Positions 25,779-33,720 of a stretch of DNA of 38,727 nucleotides are shown piece by piece. This DNA is from Macromonas nakdongensis. Lineage in GTDB: Bacteria > Pseudomonadota > Gammaproteobacteria > Burkholderiales > Burkholderiaceae_C. The DNA lies in contig NZ_NWMV01000050.1 of assembly GCF_002837145.1 (NCBI RefSeq), positions 1 through 38,727 of the forward strand, given 5' to 3'. A program made the translations under genes and the position numbers. The notes under the pieces are model-generated. The model was not told the DNA's origin, searched no databases, and saw only the letters and a list, made by a program, of their open reading frames with translations. Position 1 is the first letter of the stretch, and each line of letters begins with the position of its first letter.

Positions 25779-27071
25779 GTGACTGCCCCCCACTTGCCCC
25801 TGGCCGAACGGCTGCGTCCCCGTTCCCTGGCCGATGTCATCGGCCAGCGTCACCTGCTGGCCGCAGGCATGCCGCTGCGCAGCGCGTTCGAATCGGGGCG
25901 GCCACACAGCTGCATCTTCTGGGGGCCGCCGGGGGTGGGCAAGACCACCATCGCCCGGCTCATGGCGCAGTCCTTCGACGCCCAGTTCATCGCCATCAGT
26001 GCGGTGCTGGGGGGCGTGAAAGACATCCGCGAGGCGGTGGAGAAGGCCGAACACGCCCGCACCGGTTTGCAGCCGCAGTCCACCATCGTGTTCGTGGACG
26101 AGGTGCACCGCTTCAACAAAAGCCAGCAGGACGCCTTTTTGCCCCATGTGGAAAGCGGGCTGTTCACCTTCGTCGGGGCCACCACCGAGAACCCGAGTTT
26201 CGAGGTCAACTCCGCGCTGCTCTCGCGCGCCGCGGTGTACGTGCTGCAGCCCTTGAGCGAGGACGACCTGGCCGAGCTGATCGCCCGCGCCCAGGCCCTG
26301 GGTGCGGTGCCGCCGCTGGAAGATGCCGCCCGCCAGCGCCTGCTGGCCTACGCCGACGGCGACGCGCGCCGCCTGCTCAACACCCTGGAGACCCTGGCCG
26401 TCACCGCACAAGCCCAGGGGCTGACCGAGATCTCCGACGCCTGGCTGCTCAAGGTGCTGGGCGAACGCATGCGCCGTTACGACAAGGGCGGTGAGCAGTT
26501 TTACGACACCATCAGCGCCCTGCACAAAAGCGTGCGCGGCTCCGACCCGGACGCCGCCCTCTACTGGCTGGTGCGCATGCTCGACGGCGGCGCCGACCCG
26601 CGCTACCTGGCGCGCCGCCTGGTGCGCATGGCCAACGAAGACATCGGCCTGGCCGACCCGCGTGCCCTGCGCCTGGCCCTGGACGCGGCCGAGGTGTACG
26701 AACGCCTGGGCAGCCCCGAAGGCGAACTGGCCCTGGCCGAGGCGGTGGTCTACCTGGCCGTGGCCCCCAAGAGCAACGCGGTGTACCGGGCCTACAACGA
26801 GATGCGTGCCTTCGTCAAAAAAGACGGCACCCGCCCCGTGCCCCTGCACCTGCGCAACGCGCCGACGAAGCTGATGAAGGACCTGGACTACGGCAAAGCC
26901 TACCGCTACGCCCACGACGAGCCCGATGCCTTCGCCGCCGGCGAGCACTACTTCCCCGACGGTCTGACGCCTCCGCCGTTCTACCGCCCGGTGCCACGGG
27001 GCCTGGAAATCCGCATCGGTGATAAGTTGCGGGAACTGCAAGAGCGCAACATTAGAGCGGCTAATAAATGA
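25779..27071 (+). CDS. rarA: Replication-associated recombination protein A (AAA+ ATPase)
   Basis: A 430-residue AAA+ protein of the RarA/MgsA/WRNIP1 family, related to clamp-loader subunits, acting at stalled replication forks. It contains LAERLRPRSLADVIGQRHL (8-26), Walker A GPPGVGKTT (49-57), Walker B VDEVHRFNK (106-114), sensor 1 with GATTENPSFEVN (133-144) and LLSRA (the arginine-finger region), and the C-terminal tetramerisation domain including PKSNAVYRAYNEMRAFV and the ending HYFPDGL. The start is GTG at 25779; the frame is open further upstream, but MTAPHLPLAERLRP is the family-like beginning. A CACAAT hexamer at 25740-25745 may be its -10 box. It is divergent from the methyltransferase gene. 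Confidence 0.96.
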   Translation: MTAPHLPLAERLRPRSLADVIGQRHLLAAGMPLRSAFESGRPHSCIFWGPPGVGKTTIARLMAQSFDAQFIAISAVLGGVKDIREAVEKAEHARTGLQPQSTIVFVDEVHRFNKSQQDAFLPHVESGLFTFVGATTENPSFEVNSALLSRAAVYVLQPLSEDDLAELIARAQALGAVPPLEDAARQRLLAYADGDARRLLNTLETLAVTAQAQGLTEISDAWLLKVLGERMRRYDKGGEQFYDTISALHKSVRGSDPDAALYWLVRMLDGGADPRYLARRLVRMANEDIGLADPRALRLALDAAEVYERLGSPEGELALAEAVVYLAVAPKSNAVYRAYNEMRAFVKKDGTRPVPLHLRNAPTKLMKDLDYGKAYRYAHDEPDAFAAGEHYFPDGLTPPPFYRPVPRGLEIRIGDKLRELQERNIRAANK

Positions 27072-27179
27072 GCTGACTTGTCGATGCGGCGACAAACCGC
27101 CAGAAATGGTCCAAAAATTGCAGGGTAAACCCGTGTTCTCCCCGGGCAAACACCCTGGCGGACACCCGGCGCGCGTGGC

Positions 27180-27239
27180 TACAATCCGCGCACCAACCCG
27201 CCACCGGCCGCCACCCCTGGTTCGAACGGCGGGTTTTTT
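27180..27239 (+). promoter_or_regulatory. TACAAT box and hairpin-plus-T run between rarA and livH
   Basis: TACAAT at 27180-27185 would start a transcript near 27192. AACCCGCC (27195-27202) then pairs with GGCGGGTT (27228-27235) across a 25-base loop, and T's run to 27239. The hairpin can be the rarA terminator or, if the promoter is real, a 5' attenuator for livHMGF. The remaining sequence from 27072 to 27179 shows nothing else I can name. Confidence 0.4.
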
Positions 27240-27299
27240 GCTGGCCTGAGCGCACCCCGCGAATGGGCCGGTGAGACCCTCACAACGGAGCTTTTTTTC

Positions 27300-28229
27300 A
27301 TGGACATCTTGCTACAGCAGATCATCAACGGTCTGGTCCTGGGCAGCATGTACGCCTTGGTGGCCTTGGGCTACACCATGGTGTACGGCATCATCGGGCT
27401 GATCAACTTTGCCCATGGCGACGTGCTCATGGTGGGCGCGCTGACCAGCTGGACCATCATCACCCAGGCGCGCGACGCGATGCCCGGCATCCCGGGGTGG
27501 ATGCTGCTCGTGGTGGCGGCGCTCATCGCCATGGTGGTGTGTGCCACGCTCAACTACACGATCGAGAAGCTGGCCTACCGGCCGCTGCGCAGCTCGCCCC
27601 GGCTGGCGCCGCTGATCACCGCCATCGGCATGAGCATCCTGCTGCAGACGTTGGCCATGATCGTCTGGAAGCCCAACCCCAAGTCCTACCCCACCATGCT
27701 GTCGCCCGAGCCCTTCTACCTGGGCGGTGCGGTGATTTCCACCACCCAGGTGGCGATCCTGGGCACGACCGCGGTGGTGCTGTCGCTGCTGATGTACATC
27801 GTCAACAAGACCAGCCTGGGTCGCGCCATGCGCGCCACGGCCGAAAACCCCAAGGTGGCGGGGCTGATGGGCATCCGCCCCGATGTGGTGATTTCCGCGA
27901 CCTTCATCATCGGCGCCATGCTGGCGGCCATTGCCGGGGTGATGTGGGCGTCCAACTACGGCACGGTGCAGCACTCCATGGGCTTCATGCCCGGCCTCAA
28001 GGCCTTCGTGGCGGCGGTGTTCGGCGGCATCGGCAACCTGGCCGGGGCCGTGGTCGGTGGCATTTCGCTGGGGCTGATCGAGTCGCTCGGTGCCGGGTAC
28101 CTGGGTGCGCTCACGGGCGGTTTCCTGGGCAGCCAGTATTCCGACATCTTTGCCTTCATCGTGCTGGCTTTCGTGTTGACGCTGCGTCCGTCTGGCCTGA
28201 TGGGCGAGCGGGTGGCCGACCGCGCCTGA
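27300..28229 (+). CDS. livH: Branched-chain amino acid ABC transporter permease LivH
   Basis: A 309-residue inner-membrane permease with about eight helices. The family signature runs from MDILLQQIINGLVLGSMYAL through GYTMVYGIIGLINFAHGD (25-42), to the cytoplasmic coupling loop SLGRAMRATAENPKVAGLMGI (about 171-191) and the C-terminal GGIGNLAGAVVGG. With LivM it forms the channel of a HAAT-type importer for leucine, isoleucine, valine or related amino acids and amides. GGAG at 27287-27290 precedes the ATG by nine bases. It is the first gene of livHMGF. The usual periplasmic binding-protein gene (livK) is not upstream, where rarA lies instead, nor downstream. Confidence 0.96.
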   Translation: MDILLQQIINGLVLGSMYALVALGYTMVYGIIGLINFAHGDVLMVGALTSWTIITQARDAMPGIPGWMLLVVAALIAMVVCATLNYTIEKLAYRPLRSSPRLAPLITAIGMSILLQTLAMIVWKPNPKSYPTMLSPEPFYLGGAVISTTQVAILGTTAVVLSLLMYIVNKTSLGRAMRATAENPKVAGLMGIRPDVVISATFIIGAMLAAIAGVMWASNYGTVQHSMGFMPGLKAFVAAVFGGIGNLAGAVVGGISLGLIESLGAGYLGALTGGFLGSQYSDIFAFIVLAFVLTLRPSGLMGERVADRA

Positions 28230-28247
28230 CGTTTTGCGGAGAACAAC

Positions 28248-29330
28248 ATGGTGAATTCGAAGTCGGGCAAGCTGATTGCCTTTTTGCTGGCGGCCGTGGC
28301 CTTGCTGGTGTTGCCGGTGGTGTTGCAGGGTTACGGCAACGCCTGGGTGCGCATCGTCGACATGTCGCTGCTGTACGTGATGCTGGCCCTGGGCCTGAAC
28401 ATCGTGGTCGGTTACGCCGGCCTGCTGGACCTGGGCTACATCGCCTTTTTTGCCGTGGGCGCCTACATCATGGGGCTGCTGGGTTCGCCCCACCTGGCCG
28501 AGGCGTTCGAGTACATCCGGCTGAACTTCCCCAACGGGGTGCACTACAACATCTGGGTGCTGATGGCGGTGGCCGGGCTGGTGGCCGGCGTGGTGGGCAT
28601 GGTCCTGGGGGCGCCGACGCTCAAGTTGCGCGGCGATTACCTGGCCATCGTGACGCTGGGTTTCGGTGAAATCATCCGGATTTTCATGCTCAACATGGAC
28701 CGGCCGATCAACATCACCAACGGCCCCAAGGGCCTGAGCCAGATCGATTCGATCAAGGTGTTCGGCCTGGACCTGGGCGGGCGTCTCAAGATCGGTGATT
28801 TCACCTTCCAGTCGGTCACGCTGTACTACTACCTGTTCCTGACGATGGTGGTGCTGTCGGTCGTCATCTGCTACCGCTTGGAGCGTTCGCGCATCGGTCG
28901 CGCCTGGATGGCGATCCGCGAAGACGAAATCGCCGCCAAGGCCATGGGCCTGAACACCCGCAACCTCAAACTGCTGGCCTTCGGCATGGGCGCGACCTTC
29001 GGCGGCATGTCGGGGGTGATGTTCGCATCCTTCCAGGGCTTTGTCTCGCCCGAGTCGTTCTCGCTGATGGAGTCGACCATGGTGGTGGCGATGGTGGTGC
29101 TCGGTGGCATCGGCCACATCCCGGGCGTCATCCTGGGGGCGCTGCTGCTGTCGGGCCTGCCCGAGGTGCTGCGCCACGTGGCCGGGCCGCTGACGGCCCT
29201 GACCGACGGTCGCCTGGCACCGGAAGTCCTGCGTCAGCTGCTGATCGCGCTGGCCATGATCGTCGTCATGCTCTTGCGTCCGCGTGGCCTGTGGCCTTCC
29301 CCGGAACACGGCAAATCCCTGAGCAAGTGA
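28248..29330 (+). CDS. livM: Branched-chain amino acid ABC transporter permease LivM
   Basis: A 360-residue inner-membrane permease, the second channel subunit. It has an N-terminal hydrophobic segment (KLIAFLLAAVALLVLPVVLQ), then ALGLNIVVGYAGLLDLGYIAFFAVGAY, the family hallmark. The coupling-loop region is SRIGRAWMAIREDEIAAKAMGLN, and the C-terminal part contains VVLGGIGHIPGVILGALLL. About ten helices are predicted. The central loop, with GPKGLSQIDSIKVFGLDLGG, is somewhat extended, as is common in betaproteobacterial LivM. The ATG is 18 bases after livH, with GGAG in the gap (28238-28242). Confidence 0.96.
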   Translation: MVNSKSGKLIAFLLAAVALLVLPVVLQGYGNAWVRIVDMSLLYVMLALGLNIVVGYAGLLDLGYIAFFAVGAYIMGLLGSPHLAEAFEYIRLNFPNGVHYNIWVLMAVAGLVAGVVGMVLGAPTLKLRGDYLAIVTLGFGEIIRIFMLNMDRPINITNGPKGLSQIDSIKVFGLDLGGRLKIGDFTFQSVTLYYYLFLTMVVLSVVICYRLERSRIGRAWMAIREDEIAAKAMGLNTRNLKLLAFGMGATFGGMSGVMFASFQGFVSPESFSLMESTMVVAMVVLGGIGHIPGVILGALLLSGLPEVLRHVAGPLTALTDGRLAPEVLRQLLIALAMIVVMLLRPRGLWPSPEHGKSLSK

Positions 29331-29340
29331 GGTGACGACC

Positions 29341-30111
29341 ATGAGTGAAACCATTCTGAAAGTGGCCGGCGTCTCCAAGCGTTTCGGCGGCCTGCAGGCC
29401 CTGAGCGACGTCGGCATCCAGATCCAGCGCGGCCAGGTGTACGGCCTGATCGGCCCCAACGGCGCCGGCAAGACGACTTTCTTCAACGTGCTGACCGGGC
29501 TGTACACGCCCGATGGCGGCAGTTTCGAGCTGGGCGGCAAGCCCTACAAGCCGACGGCGGTGCACGAGGTGGCCAAGGCCGGCATCGCCCGCACCTTCCA
29601 GAACATCCGCCTGTTCGCCGAGATGACGGCGCTGGAAAACGTGATGGTGGGGCGCCACGTGCGCACATCTTCGGGGCTGGTCGGGGCGGTGCTGCGCACG
29701 CCGGCGTTCAAGCGCGAGGAGCGCGAGATCGCCGACCGCGCCATGGAGCTGCTGGAGTACGTGGGCATTGCCAAATACGCCGATTACAAGTCGCGCACCC
29801 TGAGCTACGGCGACCAGCGCCGCCTGGAAATTGCCCGCGCCCTGGCCACCGATCCCAAGCTGATTGCCCTGGACGAACCGGCCGCCGGCATGAACGCCAC
29901 CGAAAAGGTGCTGCTGCGCGAGCTGATCGACCGCATCCGCAACGACAACCGCACCATCCTCATCATTGAGCACGACGTGAAGCTGGTGATGGGCCTGTGC
30001 GACCGCCTGACGGTGCTGGACTACGGCAAGCAACTGGCCGAAGGCACGCCCGCCGAGGTTATGAAGAACGAAAAAGTCATCGAAGCCTACCTGGGCACCG
30101 GAGGACACTGA
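29341..30111 (+). CDS. livG: Branched-chain amino acid ABC transporter ATPase LivG
   Basis: A 256-residue cytoplasmic ATPase subunit. Walker A is GPNGAGKTT (38-46), the ABC signature is LSYGDQRRLEIARAL (154-168), where the usual SGGQ is replaced by SYGDQ as normal in LivG, and Walker B is LIALDEPAAGMN (174-185). The H-loop IIEHDVKLVMGLCDR follows. GAGGTG at 29329-29334, which includes the livM stop, is the ribosome-binding site six bases before ATG 29341; a GTG at 29332 is less likely. The stop and the livF start are separated by one base, so the two ATPases are translationally coupled. Confidence 0.97.
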   Translation: MSETILKVAGVSKRFGGLQALSDVGIQIQRGQVYGLIGPNGAGKTTFFNVLTGLYTPDGGSFELGGKPYKPTAVHEVAKAGIARTFQNIRLFAEMTALENVMVGRHVRTSSGLVGAVLRTPAFKREEREIADRAMELLEYVGIAKYADYKSRTLSYGDQRRLEIARALATDPKLIALDEPAAGMNATEKVLLRELIDRIRNDNRTILIIEHDVKLVMGLCDRLTVLDYGKQLAEGTPAEVMKNEKVIEAYLGTGGH

Positions 30112-30112
30112 A

Positions 30113-30841
<729 letters not shown>

Positions 30842-30857
30842 CGCTGCGATCGGCACC

Positions 30858-30888
30858 TTGCGTCACGGGCCTGGCCCGAAACTAGAAT
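30858..30888 (+). promoter_or_regulatory. Candidate sigma70 promoter for lysS
   Basis: TTGCGT (30858-30863) and TAGAAT (30883-30888) are separated by 19 bases, a little longer than ideal. The predicted start site near 30895 falls inside the terminator hairpin that follows, so promoter and terminator share sequence. Confidence 0.5.
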
Positions 30889-30923
30889 AGAGGGTTTGCG
30901 GCTTGGCCGCAGCCCTCTTTTTT
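30889..30923 (+). terminator. Intrinsic terminator of livHMGF, adjacent to the lysS start
   Basis: AGAGGG (30889-30894) pairs with CCCTCT (30913-30918), and TGCGGC (30897-30902) with GCCGCA (30906-30911), around a TTG loop with a small internal loop. A run of T continues to 30923. The lysS ATG lies only nine bases further on. Confidence 0.85.
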
Positions 30924-30932
30924 GTTGCCCCC

Positions 30933-32477
30933 ATGACGCAAGAAACCCACGCCGCCCCGGCCACCGACGACAACCACCTCATCGCCGAGCGCCGCGAGAA
31001 GCTCAAGGCCCTGCGCGAAGCGCAGCAGGCCGGTGCCGGCCCGGCGTTCCCGAACGACGTCAAGCCGCTGCACAAGGCGGCCGACCTGTTCGCCGAGTAC
31101 GACGGCATGAGCAAGGAAATGCTGGAGCCGCTGAAGGCGCGCGCCAGCGTGGCCGGCCGCATGATGCTCAAGCGCGTGATGGGCAAGGCCAGTTTTGCCA
31201 CGCTGCAGGACAGCTCTTTTGGCCCCAGCGGCGGCCGCATCCAGATCTACCTGAACCTGGAAAGCGTGGGCGCCGAGGTGCTGGAGGCCTTCAAGCACTG
31301 GGACCTGGGCGACATCGTCGCGGCCGAGGGCGTGCTGTTCAAGACCAAGATGGGCGAGCTGACCCTCCACGCCGACCAGGTGCGCCTGGTCACCAAGAGC
31401 CTGCGCCCGCTGCCGGACAAGTTCCACGGCATCCACGACCAGGAAATCAAGTACCGCCAGCGCTACGTGGACCTGATGACCGACGAGCAGGCGCGCAAGC
31501 GCTTCGTGGCGCGCAGCCTGGCGGTCACCAGCATCCGCGAATTCATGGTGCAGCACGAGTTTCTGGAAGTGGAAACCCCCATGCTGCACGCCATTCCCGG
31601 TGGCGCCAACGCCAAGCCGTTTGTCACGCACCACAACGCGCTGGAGCAGGACATGTTCCTGCGCATCGCGCCCGAGCTGTTCCTCAAGCGCCTGATCGTC
31701 GGCGGCTTTGAGCGGGTGTTCGAGATCAACCGCAACTTCCGCAACGAAGGTATTTCGGTGCGCCACAACCCCGAGTTCACCATGATGGAGTTCTACGCGG
31801 GTTACTGGAACTACTTGGACCTGATGGCCTTCACCGAGCAGCTGATCCGCCACGCGGCGCAGCGCGTTTGCGGCGGCGCCCAGCTCACCTACCAGGGCCG
31901 CGACGTGGACCTGGAAGCCCCGTTCGAGCGCCTGACCATCCGCGAAGCCATCCTCAAGCACACCGAGGCCGGCGAGAACGTGGACAGCCGCGACTGGCTG
32001 GTGCAGCAATTGAAGAAGCTGGGCATGGACCCGGTGAAAGACCGCCTGGACAGCCGCAGCCTGGCCGGCCTGCAGGTGATGTACTTTGAAGAGACGGTGG
32101 AAGACAAGCTCTGGAACCCGACCTTCATCTGCAACCACCCGACCGAGATTTCGCCGCTGGCGCGCGCCAACGACAACGATCCGACCGTGACCGAGCGCTT
32201 CGAGCTCTACATCACCGGGCGCGAGGTGGGCAACGGCTTCAGCGAACTGAACGACGCCGAAGACCAGGCCGCGCGCTTCCACGCCCAGGTGGCGAGCAAG
32301 GACGCCGGCGACGACGAGGCCATGTTCTACGACGCCGATTACGTGCGCGCGCTGGAGTACGGCATGCCGCCGGCCGGTGGGTGCGGCATCGGCATCGACC
32401 GGCTGATCATGCTGCTGACCGACAGCCCCAGCATCCGCGACGTGATCCTGTTCCCGGCGCTGCGCCGCGAGGCCTGA
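30933..32477 (+). CDS. lysS: Lysyl-tRNA synthetase, class II
   Basis: A 514-residue cytosolic enzyme charging tRNA-Lys. The N-terminal OB-fold anticodon domain (about 65-170) contains [21 protein letters not shown]. The catalytic domain has YRQRYVDLM, motif 2 [19 protein letters not shown] (269-287), [18 protein letters not shown], and motif 3 [10 protein letters not shown] (482-491). The first 30 residues are an acidic/Ala extension usual in Burkholderiales. ATG 30933 has no Shine-Dalgarno sequence: the preceding bases are the T run of a terminator plus a C-rich gap. In-frame sequence continues upstream to TTG 30903, which would add residues encoded by the hairpin and is less likely. It is separated from convergent rpoH by a strong bidirectional terminator. 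Confidence 0.97.
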   Translation: MTQETHAAPATDDNHLIAERREKLKALREAQQAGAGPAFPNDVKPLHKAADLFAEYDGMSKEMLEPLKARASVAGRMMLKRVMGKASFATLQDSSFGPSGGRIQIYLNLESVGAEVLEAFKHWDLGDIVAAEGVLFKTKMGELTLHADQVRLVTKSLRPLPDKFHGIHDQEIKYRQRYVDLMTDEQARKRFVARSLAVTSIREFMVQHEFLEVETPMLHAIPGGANAKPFVTHHNALEQDMFLRIAPELFLKRLIVGGFERVFEINRNFRNEGISVRHNPEFTMMEFYAGYWNYLDLMAFTEQLIRHAAQRVCGGAQLTYQGRDVDLEAPFERLTIREAILKHTEAGENVDSRDWLVQQLKKLGMDPVKDRLDSRSLAGLQVMYFEETVEDKLWNPTFICNHPTEISPLARANDNDPTVTERFELYITGREVGNGFSELNDAEDQAARFHAQVASKDAGDDEAMFYDADYVRALEYGMPPAGGCGIGIDRLIMLLTDSPSIRDVILFPALRREA

Positions 32478-32520
32478 GCCGACGCCGTTGGGCAGGGGGC
32501 TGAGTGCTCCCGGCGCCGCG

Positions 32521-32555
32521 CAGCAAAAAGCCCGCAGACCGCGGGCTTTTTGCTG
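32521..32555. terminator. Bidirectional intrinsic terminator between lysS and rpoH
   Basis: CAGCAAAAAGCCCGC (32521-32535) and GCGGGCTTTTTGCTG (32541-32555) make a perfect 15-bp stem with the 5-base loop AGACC. The embedded A and T runs supply a U tract in either direction for the convergent lysS and rpoH transcripts. Confidence 0.9.
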
Positions 32556-32568
32556 GGTGTGCGCCGGT

Positions 32569-33513
32569 TCAGGCGTAGGCTTCGAGCGATTTGCGCATCT
32601 TCTTCATGGCCGCCACCTCGATCTGGCGGATGCGCTCGGCGCTGACGCCGTACTCCGCCGCCAGCTCGTGCAGGGTCATGCCGCCGCTGCCGTCGTCGTT
32701 GACCTTGAGCCAGCGCTCGGCCACGATGCGGCGCGAACGGTCGTCCAACTGCTCCAGCGCCTGGGCGATGCCGTCGCTGGCCAGCCGGTCGCGCTGGGTC
32801 GATTCGATCACCGCGGTCGGCTCGTGCCGGGCGTCGGCCAGGTAGGCGATCGGGCCGTAGGCGTCCTCGCCGTCGTCACCGGGGCTGGGATCCAGCACCA
32901 CGTCGCCACCCGACAGGCGGGTTTCCATCTCCAGCACCTCTTCGCGCTTGACGTTCAGCTCGCGCGCCACCACGTCCACCTCGTGGTCGCTCAGGGTGTC
33001 GCGGTGGGTGTCGGCGTCCAGCGCGTCGGCCTTGAAGCCCTGCTTCATGCTGCGCAGGTTGAAGAACAGCTTGCGCTGGGCCTTGGTGGTGGCGACCTTC
33101 ACCATGCGCCAGTTCTTCAGGATGTATTCGTGGATCTCGGCCTTGATCCAGTGCATGGCGTAGCTCACCAGGCGCACGCCCTGGTCCGGATCGAAGCGCT
33201 TGACGGCTTTCATCAGGCCGACGTTGCCTTCCTGGATCAGGTCGCCCTGGGGCAGGCCATAGCCGAGGTACTGGCGCGACACCGACACCACCAGCCGCAG
33301 GTGCGACATCACCAGCTTGCCGGCGGCTTCCAGGTCGTTGTGCTGCTGCAGGCGCTGGGCGAAGTCGCGCTCCTCGTCGGCCGTCAGCAGGGGCAGGCGG
33401 TTGACGGCGGAAATGTACGCGTCCAAGTTGCCCAGCGGGGGCAGCACCACGGCCGAGTGGGACCATCCCCGCGCGGCCGGGGCCAGGGTGTAGGGGTGTG
33501 CGGTGGCGTTCAT
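32569..33513 (-). CDS. rpoH: Heat-shock sigma factor sigma32
   Basis: A 314-residue sigma70-family factor. Region 2 has LVMSHLRLVVSVSRQY and GDLIQEGNVGLMKAVKRFDP (90-109), then HWIKAEIHEYILKNWRMVKV. The RpoH box QRKLFFNLR (146-154), found only in sigma32 proteins, settles the identity. The region 4 helix-turn-helix is LHELAAEYGVSAERIRQIE near the C-terminus. RpoH directs RNA polymerase to chaperone and protease genes in heat shock. The ATG at 33513 follows GGAGGGA; the frame is open to 33657, but those codons overlap the promoter and CIRCE element. The exact CIRCE site 45 bases upstream implies repression by HrcA. It is divergent from the mrp operon. Confidence 0.97.
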   Translation of the reverse strand: MNATAHPYTLAPAARGWSHSAVVLPPLGNLDAYISAVNRLPLLTADEERDFAQRLQQHNDLEAAGKLVMSHLRLVVSVSRQYLGYGLPQGDLIQEGNVGLMKAVKRFDPDQGVRLVSYAMHWIKAEIHEYILKNWRMVKVATTKAQRKLFFNLRSMKQGFKADALDADTHRDTLSDHEVDVVARELNVKREEVLEMETRLSGGDVVLDPSPGDDGEDAYGPIAYLADARHEPTAVIESTQRDRLASDGIAQALEQLDDRSRRIVAERWLKVNDDGSGGMTLHELAAEYGVSAERIRQIEVAAMKKMRKSLEAYA

Positions 33514-33557
33514 GCGATCTTCCCTCCAGAGTCGGCCTTGTGGGCCATGTCTTGATG

Positions 33558-33584
33558 TTAGCACTCCTGGGAGTTGAGTGCTAA
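33558..33584 (-). promoter_or_regulatory. CIRCE element (HrcA operator) overlapping the rpoH promoter
   Basis: TTAGCACTC (33558-33566), a 9-base spacer and GAGTGCTAA (33576-33584) match the CIRCE consensus at every arm position. On the minus strand the element itself contains TTAGCA (33584-33579) and, just beyond its other arm, TAACAT (33560-33555), 18 bases apart, which could be the -35 and -10 boxes. HrcA bound here would therefore block rpoH transcription. The motif identity is seen directly; the promoter reading is inferred. Confidence 0.93.
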
Positions 33585-33720
33585 AAGGAAAGTTCCCATG
33601 GCGGGTGGTGCCAGGCCGGGACTGGGGAACCATTGCCGACGGGACCGGTTCTGCCATAGGGCGGTGCTGGCGCCGCCGATGGGGCCGGCCATGCCGGCAG
33701 CCTCCTCTACACTCGGTGTC

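Noticed and set aside
27211-27240. tRNA gene suggested by a GGTTCGAAC T-loop-like sequence
   Set aside because: No acceptor stem, D-arm or anticodon arm can be built around it, and the 3' side runs into a T tract rather than CCA.
33691-33720. Upstream start codons for mrpA (for example ATG 33691)
   Set aside because: The added residues are not hydrophobic and MSWFLIFLLPFVGS is the normal MrpA beginning. They cannot be excluded, because no start has a clear ribosome-binding site.
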